A stretch of DNA of 64,000 bases, taken from NCBI RefSeq assembly GCF_000471905.2, contig NW_006499799.1, positions 4,870,717 through 4,934,716 on the forward strand. The letters run 5' to 3'. Below are positions 54,245 through 64,000 of the stretch, one piece after another (the stretch's first letter is position 1; every line of letters begins with the position of its first letter). The notes under the pieces were generated by a model. That model made no database searches. It had not been told where the DNA came from and worked only from the letters and a program-made list of their open reading frames with translations. Both the position numbers and the translations under genes were made by a program. Origin of the DNA: Amborella trichopoda. Its lineage: Eukaryota; Streptophyta; Magnoliopsida; Amborellales; Amborellaceae.

Positions 54245-56051
54245 TGTAACAATCCTAAAATTTCAAAAAAAAAAAAAAAGGAGAAAATATGCTTTTAAAT
54301 AGGTGATGTTCTGTTTGAATATGATGGTCCTTGAGGACCATCACTATTTTCAAAAGATTTGCCTTTGCCTTTACTTTTTTTTCTTTTGCCTGCTTTTGCC
54401 TCCTACTGCTTGCAGCTGGCAACGTCCTTTAGCGGACGTGGTTTTTGTACGATAAAAGTCTGCTTTTAACGCGACACCTCAGGTATGAGGTAGAGCGTAA
54501 TAAAACAATATAATAATACGTTATAAGAATTTAAATAGGGGATGTGAGCACTCCCACCCTAAAACAAAATTTTGAGATCTCTCTCCCTGGTCGAAACACA
54601 GTGAACTTCTCTCTCGAACCGAATTTTTTTATCGGAAGCTCCCTCTCAAATAATTGTGGGTAAGTTACATCGTCTTTCTGAAAAATAGTCTATTTTTAAT
54701 AAATAGTGATATTTCCGTCTAGGATCTTTATTTTATCAGTTTTATGTGTAAGCGACCTCATTGTCTCAAAAAATAATCCATTCTTTTTAAAAATAAAATG
54801 AAATAATTATTTCTGCTTATTATCATGAATTTTAGGCGCGATAAATTTTATGCGCACGTGACCTCATTATCTTGAAAAATAATCTTTTTAATAAAAATTG
54901 TGATATTTTATCTATGTTAGAAATTTTGAATGCTGTAAATTAGAAAAATAAATTTATTTATTTTTCTTGTCTATTGTTAGAAATAAATGTGATATTTCTG
55001 CTTTTAGTAAAATTGTGATATTTCTTTCTACTGTTTTGAAAATTTAGACATTGTAAAATTCATGTGCAAATGACTGCCTTATTATTTAAAAATTGACATT
55101 TTTGCAATTGATTATAGTATTGTTGTGAAATGTTTATTTGTGAATTGATATTCCATAAATTGTGATAATTCCGTATTCTTGAATTTTTATAAGAGTTTTT
55201 CTATACATATTAAATTGGCAATTATGCTAGAATGCCTTTACAAACTGCTACCTTTCTAAATTTGAGCCCAAAATATTTGATTGGTTCTTTTTGAAATGTT
55301 ATAGAGAGTGACTGTTATTAATGGTTTAAGTGAAATTCATATTAATGATTTCAGTAATATGTTGAGTACATGATATTGCTGCTTTCGAATGTTTAAAGAG
55401 GTTTAAAGAAATAATTTAAGTATGCAAGTGGACTCATCCGGTTCGCCGGTGAGGTATAAGTGGACCTATCTGGGACGCCGGTAGCGATTAAGTGGACTCA
55501 TCCGGTACGCCGGTGAGGTATAAGTGGACCTGCATGGATTAAGTGGACCTATCTGGGACGCTGATAGGGATTAAGTGGACTCATCAAGACGCTGATGGGG
55601 TATATAGGTGATCTACTTAGGACGCCAGTAGGGTATTTTGTGAAATCCTTTGAATTATGTACTGCCGTTAAAAGTGTTATAAGCATTTCAATTACTCGGA
55701 TTAGACTTAATTATGCATTTATTGAAAGTGAAACTGTTGATGCATTTCTGTTAATAGATCTCATTTTGGAAAATATTGATATCTTTCAATCATGATTATT
55801 TTTAGGATTATGATGATCACTTACTGAGTAACCAAACTCATCAAACTATGGTAAACATTTTTTCAGGATAACTGCGGATTCATTTTGAGTAATAGTCAAG
55901 ATCAACCTTGGAAGATACTGTTGTTGTACTAGCTTTCTTTATTTACTTTGTAAGACCTCGCCACTGTAAATTTGTCCTATCAATAGATGTATATATGTTT
56001 TGTCCGTCACATCTCAGGAATAATAGTATTGTAAATTCTTGGGGTGTGACA
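54245..56051 (+). mobile_element. Solo LTR, 1,807 bp, chromovirus-like ends
   Basis: Starts TGTAACAATCCTAAAATTTC and ends GGGGTGTGACA, so TGTAACA and TGTGACA form an imperfect inverted end pair. TCTTC flanks both sides. No internal coding region, PBS or second LTR is present. TGTAAC...GGGGTGTNACA ends are ones I associate with Tekay/Del chromovirus LTRs. It sits in a polypyrimidine tract. It probably arose by LTR-LTR recombination. Confidence 0.85.
55420..55640 (+). repeat. Tandem subrepeats inside the solo LTR
   Basis: About seven units of 25-35 bp of the form AAGTGGACTCATCCGGTACG or AAGTGGACCTATCTGGGACG, then CCGGTGAGGTAT or CCGGTAGCGATT. Alternating 'Catc' and 'Ctat' forms. Confidence 0.85.
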
Positions 56052-58601
56052 TCTTCACTTACTCTTGGTCTCGGACTGGGGCTAAGCCCCCGATTCCCTC
56101 CCTTTCTCTCTTCTCTTTCTCTCTCCTCTCTTCTCTCACTCTCTATTCTTTTTTTCTTTTTTCCTTTTTCCTTTTCTCTCTCCTTTCCTTTCTTTCTCAA
56201 TCTCTCGTTCTCTCTTCTCTTTCTCTCTCTTTTCTCTCTTTTTCTCTCTCCTCTCTTTCTCTCTTTTTCTCTCTCTTCTCTCTCTTTTCTATCTTTTTCT
56301 CTCTCCTCTCTTTCTCTCTTTTTCTCTCTCTTTCTCTCGCCCTCTCTCCCTTCTCTAACTTATGGTCGAGAACCTCTCACTCTTTTTCTCTCTCTACCCA
56401 CTTGCCCCCTCTCTCTCCTCTAAAAATCACGATCACGCGTCTAGGCGCGGTCCCAGCTTCCTCCCCACTTTCTTCCCCCTTGCTCACTTGCTCCCTTTCT
56501 CTCGTTTAAAAAAATCATGGACCCGCATTTAGGTGCGGATCGGGCTTCCTCCCCTCTTTCTTCCTCACTCGCTCCCTCTCTCTTATCTAAAAAATATCAC
56601 GGACCCGCGTCTAGGCGTGGGCCCAGCTTCCTCCCCTCTTTCTTCCTCACTCGCTCGCTCTCTCTCTCGTTTAAAAAATCACAGACCCACATCTAGGCGG
56701 AGGCCCAGCTTTCTCCCCTCTTTCTTCCTCACTCGCCCTCTTTCTTCCTCACTCGGCCCCTCTCTCTTGTCTAAAAATCACAAACCCGCATCTAGGCGAG
56801 GGCCCGGCTTCCTCCCCTCATTCTTCCCTCTCGCCTCACTCACTCCCTCTCTCTCGTCTAAAATCACGAACCCATGTCTAGGCGAGGGCTTGGCTTCCTC
56901 CCCTCTTTTTCCCCTCTCCGCTCACCTCTTGTTCTCCAATCGCGCCCCTCACTCAAATCTCTCGCCCCACTCAATCCGCACTTAGCCACACCTTACACCC
57001 CTGCCTGCGACATTACACCCACACATCCAACTACCCTTATCCTCACCCAACTCAATCCGCCCCTAATCCTCACCAAACTCTATGCACCCCTAACACTCTC
57101 CCAAACTCTAGCCGCCCATGTATCCCCATTATCTCTAACCACTCTTATCACTTGCACCCATATTCTTCATTCTTTTTTCTTTAAACCAATACTCTTTAAG
57201 CCATTCATTTATTTCATTTTATTTTATTTCGTCATCTTTCTATCTCTCTCTTTGTCCCCCTCTCTTTCTTTCTTCTCTCTCTCTTTTTCATTCTCTCTCT
57301 TCTTCTCTCTCTTTCTATCTTTCTCTTCTCTCTCACTCGATCTCGGATGGGGGGATAGGCCCCCGGTCCCCCTCTCTTTCTCTTTCTCTCTCTTTCTCTT
57401 CTTCCTCCCTCTCGATTTCCTCTCCCTCTTTTTCCCTCTCTCTCACTTTCTCTTGGTCTTAGACCGAGGGTTAACCCCCAGTCCCCCTCTCTTTCTGTCC
57501 TCTCTTTCTCTCTCCTTGTCTCTCTTCTCTCTCTCATCTATTCTCTCACTCCATATTCTTTCTTTTTCTCTTTCCTTTCCTTCTTTTCTCTCACTTTCCC
57601 TCGCGTTCTCTCTTTATCTTTCCTCTCTCCTTCTCTTTTTTCTCTCTTTCTCTTTCTTCTCTCTCTTTCTCTATCTTTATCTCTACTCATTTACTCTCTA
57701 TCTCTCATCTAAAATCATGGACCCACATCTAGGCACTGGCCCGGCTTCCTTCTTCTCTCTTCCTCTCACCTCATTTGCTCCCTCTCTCTCAATTCTCTCT
57801 CTCTTTCCCTCTCTCTTCTTCACTCTCTCTTTCTCTTCTTACTCTCTCTCTATTTCTTATCTCTTTTTCCTCTCTCTTTCTCTTCTTCCTCTCTCTTGAT
57901 TTCTTATCTCTTTTTCCTCTCTTTCTCTCTTTCTCTCTCTCTTGGTCTCGGACCGGGGGCTTCTCTCTTCTCTTTCTTTCTCCTTCTCTCTTTCTCCTCT
58001 CTTCTTTCACTCTATATTCTTTCTTTTTTCTCTCTTCTTTCCTTTCTTTCCTTCTCCCTTTCTCTATTCTTCTCTCTCTGCATATCTCTCACTCCCCCTC
58101 ATTTTCTCTTTTTTCTCTCTCCTTCTCTCGATTTCTCTCACTATCTCTCTCTCCCTCACTCTCAATCGTTCTCTTTCTCTTTGTCCTACTCCCTTCCGCT
58201 CTTACTCTTGATATCTCTCTCACTCCCTCTCTCTTTCTCAGTCGTACTCTCTCCCACTCTCTCGATCTCTTTTTATTGTCTTACTCTATCTCTCTCTTGA
58301 TTTCCTCCACTCTCTCTCTCAGTCATACTTTACTGCATTCTTCCTCTTTCTCACTCTCTTTCGACTTCACTCTTCCTCCCTCTCTCTCGATATCTCTCTT
58401 ACTCTCTCTCCCTTGCTCTCAATCTCTCTCTCTCTCTCTTTTAGTCTTACTCTCTCTCTTTTGGTCTTACCCTCTCTCTCTTCTCCTTTCTATCTCTCTA
58501 TTGGTTTCTTTCTCCTACACTCTCCTGCTCGCTCTTTCTCTCTGCCTCTCACTCACATTCTCTCTTCCTCTCTCTCGTCTTCTCCCACTCTCTCTCTCTC
58601 G

Positions 58602-58651
<50 letters not shown>

Positions 58652-58699
58652 CTCTACTCTCCTCTCTCGTCTCTTCTTCTCTCCTCTCTCTCTCACTCT

Positions 58700-58778
<79 letters not shown>

Positions 58779-58975
58779 GTTCTCTTTTAATCTCCCCGTC
58801 TTTTCCACTCTTTTATCTTTTCTTCCTCTCATCTCATCTCTTCTTCTCTTATCCCTATCTGTCATCTTCTACGTTTCTTCTACTCCCATATCTCTCAATT
58901 TCTTCCCTTTATTTACTTTATCCTTCTTTTGCTTATGCATGTCCTCTTTTCCCTCTTTTACTCCTTTCATGAGAT
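56052..58975 (+). repeat. 3 kb polypyrimidine tract with embedded minisatellite
   Basis: Mostly TCTCTCTTTCTC-type sequence on the plus strand. At 56420-56900 a unit of about 85-115 bp repeats (ATCACGGACCCGCGTCTAGG, then GGCCCAGCTTCCTCCCCTC). Phrases like TCTTGGTCTCGGACCGGGGG occur near 56065, 57340, 57455 and 57940. The 411-, 341- and 171-codon frames are Ser/Leu/Phe runs created by composition. Confidence 0.9.
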
Positions 58976-58984
58976 ATCTCATTA

Positions 58985-59035
58985 ATTATTATTATTATTA
59001 TCATTATTAGTAATATTATTATTATTTCTACTACT
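58985..59035 (+). repeat. (ATT)n microsatellite
   Basis: Imperfect ATT/ATTATT run directly after the polypyrimidine tract. Confidence 0.7.
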
Positions 59036-59859
59036 ATAAGGCCATTTGTTAAGATGACGTCGAAAGGAACTCAGATTGATAAATTGTCTTTTATCTTCTT
59101 TAGCTTTCCCCATCACATCCTCAATAAACTACCCATTGAATGACAAGTCAGGGTCTTCCGATCCACTTGTCTGGTTATCTTACGCATGTGTGTTCATGAG
59201 GCGCATAATGCAGCAAGGGAGCCAAAGTCAAACCAGCCTTAGGCTAGGGGGCTTTCCTTGTGATCTAAGAGGCCGTCTCCGCAGGCTCAAGCTTGTCACG
59301 AACCCATCGTGAGATAGGTCCCACCTCACACCCTATAATTCTCTCTCGTTAGTTGGTACCTACTCGCACGGGCACCACACGAACTGTAGTTTTCGAGAGA
59401 GCAATCTCACCCCACATCTGGTTCCCCACTCACGGTCCTCAACCCAACGAGATCGAGGGCCAACTACTCCCTCCCCAATAAGCCAAGTGGGGCATTCACT
59501 TAGGCATCTTACTCTGTGGAATTAATGGCCTAAGTAGTTAGTAAAAAAAAATAAAAAATGGGATTGGTCCGAAGTATGCGTAGTGGACTCAAAATAATTA
59601 AAAAGAGTAAATCGAAAGCTCATCCCAAGTACGCTTAAGGACATAAACAAAAGGAAAAATGCAAAAAAAGAGAAATGAGCTGAGCCAACTGAACAGGAGA
59701 TCGAAGGACTAAGAAGTTGAGAGTGACTCCAAGTCTAAAGCCCAAGGTTCAAGTGAAGCAATTCAAGGAGAAAAATTCAACAACCATTTTCAAGGATGTA
59801 TGTGATATCAACGAGAGGCAAGGAAAATCCAAAGATAACCAAGACTAGACCCTGTTTAC
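59036..59859. other. LTR-internal-like DNA, no gene
   Basis: No known domain. Its order relative to 59860-60500 parallels the region before 42790, suggesting a second related element. Confidence 0.45.
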
Positions 59860-60500
59860 CACCTGGAAGAAGGAATGGTGATCGAGTTCTCATCTATTTT
59901 TAGGACGAAGCACCACAAAAGAAAAAAACACCACAGACTCTTCTTCATCCTCTTTTTCTTCTCTTCTATTTTCTTTATCTTCTTTAAAAGTGAAAAGAAA
60001 ATAAAAGAAAAGAAAACGAAATTATGTATGTTGAAAATACGAAAGGAATCCCGAGCATTGGAAAAACGTCCAACGGGCAGAATACCTGAAAGGGACCCTA
60101 GGGGCGATAAAAAAAACAAAAACAAAAAAAAAAGGAAAAATGAAAAGAAATTTTACTGGGCTAAAAATCTGAAAGGAACCACAAGTGTTAAAAAACAAAC
60201 ACTAGAATGAACACTCAAAAGGGACCCTGGGGGCAATGAAAAAAAAAGAAATAAAAGAAAACTTCTCTCTCTTTGCGGCTCTTCTCTAAAATCTTTAAAA
60301 ATTATTCTCAAATTCTCTTCTCAATTCAAAACGGTGTCAAAAACAAGGAAATTTGAAGGCATAAGTCTGAGTAAATATTATCCAAGACACTGGCTTGCTT
60401 GGAAAACTTCAAGAAAAACTCTCCCTTGAGTTGTCATATAAGAGCCAAGGTTGGATGATGAAAGAGTACTTGATGATTTCTCCTCTTGAAGGTCCCAAGT
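59860..60500 (+). repeat. Tat/Ogre-related non-coding block, copy 2
   Basis: Counterpart of 42790-43520 in the same orientation (ACCTGGAAGAAGGAATGGTG, ACCTGAAAGGGACCCTAGGG, GAGTACTTGATGATTTCTCC). Confidence 0.75.
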
Positions 60501-62400
60501 AGAGGCTAGGCAAGTTCATATTCGAAAAAAAAAAAGAAAAAAAAAGGAGAAGCTCTGTCGTAGTATGAGCCCAAATTGCTTACCAACCCTTTTTTGAAAT
60601 TCTTTCCCCTTTTCAAAAAACTTTCCCCTATGTATTTGTTAGATTTCAAAAAGCTTAGATTGTTTGTTAAAATCGTATGCCCAGACACATTGTTCTATTT
60701 TTTCAAAAATTCTCTCTTTGTTTTCAAAATTGCTAAAAATGTTTTACAAAAAATGGAGTTGGACAAGCCCATACATGATGTTACCACATTTCCGTCTTCT
60801 CAAAAAATATCGAAGCATGGACTCAAACCCTTAAGAAAACTTATTTTTGTGAAGAACAACCCATAGGTTCCCGAAACCTCACCTTGAACTTGTGAATCCA
60901 ATGATTTTAGAATCAAATATGAATGGAAGTTCAACTAGCCAAAAAATTTATCACCATCATTTCTTCTCAAAATTTGAATCCCCATTCAATTGAAAACCAA
61001 GACCCAAAAGCAAAGGTCAATATATGAAAATGACTATACTAGCATCCCTAGAAGCATTGGGGTGACCTCAGCAAGGAGAAGTCACGGGCTCAAATATCAC
61101 ATAGTTCTTGCTAATTGACACTTCGGATTCTGATTGTCTGAGACCTCTCAATGCCATTGCCTTAAAGATAGCATATTGCCAGTTCGATATCTTACGAATA
61201 AAAAATATACATCGGCATATCGCCTTCTTATAGGGTACTGGTCATGCAAAACGATGATCACTCATTTTGTTTCCATCATATCTTGGATGTCTACTTCTTT
61301 GTCATTCACCAGTGTCCCAGGTGAATGCCAAATAAAGGCACCTATAGATACCCCCCTAGAAATTCTGGTGAATAGAATTTCCAGAAGCCTGGGTTCTGAG
61401 CCCTGAGGACGACATGAGCCATAGTAAACCATAGTGATCCTAAACCCTTTGACTTGTCCCAAATTCACCCAAATGCTACCCTAATACCCTCAAATATTTA
61501 TCATAGACACTCATGAGCCTTATGAACCAAGAAAACTAACCCGAACACCAATCTGAAATACAAAAACCTGAAACCACAATCTTAAAGTCCTAGCCTTATA
61601 GACCCTTCAAAAGTAAGCCATATTTGACCAAATTTGATTCCAAATTTTAGAGGAGGTCTAAGTATTTCCAATGGTCTAAGAATATCCGGAATTCGACTTA
61701 TGGTTAGAAAGTTATGGCCCGGAAATATTTTTTTAAACATGACATTTTAGTGGGTGCACAACTCGACATGTGTCTCGTTCTTGATACACGACTCGTCGTG
61801 TATCGGGTCGCGCGACAGGCCACATGTTGCTCGATCGAATGGGTTGGGGATGGACCAAAACATGTTTTGAGTCCTATTTTGACTAGATTTAAGGTGGGGT
61901 TTTACTGGAATATTCTAGAAAAATTTGAAAATTAGCCTAATCCTAATCAAACTATAACTAGTAGATTAAATCAATTAATTTCAACCCTAACATTAGCTAA
62001 AACTTCTAAATATCCTCTCTAAAATCCCAGAAAATAGACTGAAAATCACTAGAAAAATCTTTAGAAAAAATCCTAGATAATTAGGAAATTTTAGAAAATA
62101 GGTAAATTCCTAAAAAAGACTATGAAAATAGGGTGTTCAAAAATACTAAAAAATGAAAAAAATCCTAAAACCCTAGAAAATTAAGGAAAACCTTTAAAAA
62201 ACTCTAGAAAGGCATATGTAAAAGTCCATAAGCCCAAATCCTCTCAAATATTCTCCAAAATCAAGATCAAACCCTAGAAACAAGTTATCCTAGATATAAG
62301 TCTTAGAGCCATGCTTCAAGAAAGCAAGAGAAGGCATCAAAAGATCTAAATCAACATATAGTCCTGATAAGGGCCTCAACTCTGGGTTCCTCAGGTATGT
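60501..62400. other. Probable decayed LTR DNA, no gene
   Basis: The phrase CGACTTATGGTTAGAAAGTT and ATGGCCCGGAA near 61700 looks like gypsy LTR sequence, from memory. Direction and limits cannot be set. Confidence 0.4.
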
Positions 62401-64000
62401 GGTCTTTCTCTCTCTTTTATTTTTATTTATTTCTTTATTTCTTTATTTTCAGTTTTATCTTATTTTTTCTGGATATTTTTTTTATTTTTATATTTATTTA
62501 AATTTTAGAAGTTTTTTAAGGTCTAATATATGGATTTGGAGTTGGCATTGTCAGTGGATTAAAAAAAGGACTCAATCTATACAGATTTGTAATGTTTTTT
62601 ATCTCATAATTGAATTACCCCAATCTCTCTATTGATCTTTTAAAATAACTCGTTCCACATGAGATTTGAGTTGATATTGCTCAGAGATCGGCACAAATCC
62701 AAGTGTAAATACCTTTGCATATAAGGGGTCTTTTATGCTCTAATAATACTGCTTGTATGTATTTTATGCATATGCATGTATCTTTCTCAGTTCTCTTTTG
62801 TGTATTTAAAATGTTTTCTTATGATCTCTTTTTATAACCAACAAATAATTTGATTTGGCAATTGTGATCATATCCAGTAGTTTCGGTGAAGTGTGTGTAG
62901 TGGCTCGTGTGTCTAGTGGTTGAAGTGACATGTGGTTTTGCACGATCATCACGTCATTTAGTGGGTGCTAACATGTTCGTGCCATGTCGAACACGTGCTT
63001 AACCATACGATGCTCTAGAGTGAAGTAAGGGATATAGCTTATATTTCTTCTTTTGCCTCTCCAGTAAGTATAGGATTGCTTCATCCATGATGTATTCACA
63101 TACTCTGGTCCTCATGATTGAGGGGAAAGAACAGAGGAAGGGATTTTTTTTTTCAATAACAAATCTTGAGATGAGAAAAAGGATTTGGATATTCCACACA
63201 CCAGGACGCATAAAATAAACATTGTTGGTAAGTGTGTATTTGGTATGAGGATACGTTGGAGAGTGGTGTAAAAAAGAGTGAATCATTGGATAGTCTCGCA
63301 AAAAAGTGTAAGGGTGAATCAAGGCCAGTTATACAACCAAAGGTCAAAGATGCATGCTAGAGGGAGTGATTTTTAGATGTTGCCCCTGGCTTTTAAGAAA
63401 TGTTGAAGTATCAAACTTTGTTTATGTGGAGTCAACACTTAGTCTAGATCTAACTCTTATTGTGCTTGACCTAAATAAGAAATGGTTTTTCTCAAGGATG
63501 TATAATTGAAAAAAGTCTTGGCTATATAAAAAATAAACATGAACACTATTGTGGGATGCTTTGGGGCAAATAATTATGGAGGGGTGTTCTTAGTTAAAAT
63601 TGCACAACGCCTAACCATTTTCCTCTCCATAGCTAGGTGCCCTAACAACTTTAACAATGGTTTTGGGAGATTAAAAAAAAAAAAAGGAAAATAGTTTTTT
63701 GAAAGATATTTATGTGTATAGAGGTGTGTAGGAGAGCACACATGCATGTGGGTGCAGAAAGTATGACAAACATACGACAACAAACAAATTATTTTTTTGC
63801 CAATAAACTTCAAATAGCAACAGGACAATCACCCTATAGACCCAGAGGCAATCCAGGATAGGATCTAGCCCAATGATGCAGTATGTGTCGCTAGGCTATT
63901 TGCCTTCAATGACATGATATGCATCCTTAAGAGGAATAGTCGCCATATCCTTTGTAGGGTCCTATTGTGACTCTCTTATATCTTTCTATAGGTTAAAAAT
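62401..64000. other. AT-rich DNA, nothing recognised
   Basis: Frames up to 107 codons on the minus strand (62999-63322) have no recognisable domain and no splice context. No repeat structure stands out. Confidence 0.5.

Noticed and set aside
56874..59010. Open frames of 341 and 411 codons on the plus strand
   Set aside because: They are Ser/Leu/Phe runs in a polypyrimidine tract with no domain; both other plus frames are open too, which shows a composition effect.

Overview
The window reads as nuclear DNA of a flowering plant. Support: GT-AG introns in a conserved plant gene, plant 5S rDNA with Pol III T-tracts, L1-type LINEs with a DUF4283-like ORF1 and an RNase H tail, Tat/Ogre-like, Ty3/gypsy and Ty1/copia retroelements, a Tourist-like MITE and a TRIM. 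The species cannot be named from sequence alone. Nearly everything is transposon sequence, much of it nested and decayed.

One cellular gene can be supported, on the minus strand. Exon 1 (32832-32981), exon 2 (27225-27446), exon 3 (25872-25967) and exon 4 (4879-4931) join in frame into 173 residues plus two bases. The introns are about 5.4, 1.26 and 20.9 kb, and the rest of the gene lies beyond the left edge. I recall this N-terminus from a conserved plant protein family but cannot name it. A TATA-like box lies about 95 bp upstream of the ATG.

Layout. 1-4.8 kb: AT-rich DNA, a tRNA-Val-like relic, and a LINE relic split by a 1.2 kb Tourist-like element. 5.9-12.9 kb: a full-length but broken LINE (+) with a 17-bp target-site duplication. 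13.1-22.5 kb: a 5'-truncated Ty3/gypsy element (+), split by a 7 kb minus-strand LINE and by a 427-bp solo-LTR-like insertion. 23.0 kb: one exon resembling a RAN1/HMA7 copper P-type ATPase. 24.0-25.4 kb: a decayed Ty1/copia pol (-). All of the 5.9-25.4 kb material sits in intron 3. Intron 1 carries a complete 1.8 kb TRIM (LTRs, PBS, PPT, 5-bp TSD). 34.1-37.5 kb, upstream of the gene promoter: a minus-strand 5S rDNA array with about 494-bp units and seven copies. One copy looks near intact, one has a 34-bp internal duplication and one is truncated.

37.5-62 kb is a scrambled zone of Tat/Ogre-like gypsy DNA in both orientations. It holds a tRNA-Arg primer-binding site, a gag with three CX2HX4HX4C motifs, RT and integrase fragments, long LTR-like blocks duplicated directly and inverted, several minisatellites, a 1.8 kb solo LTR with TCTTC duplications, and a 3 kb polypyrimidine tract. 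The last 3.5 kb shows no gene.

I saw no previously unknown gene system. The most unusual points are the gene stretched by nested transposons, the decaying 5S cluster just upstream of its promoter, the stray copper-ATPase exon, and the mirrored Tat/Ogre junctions.
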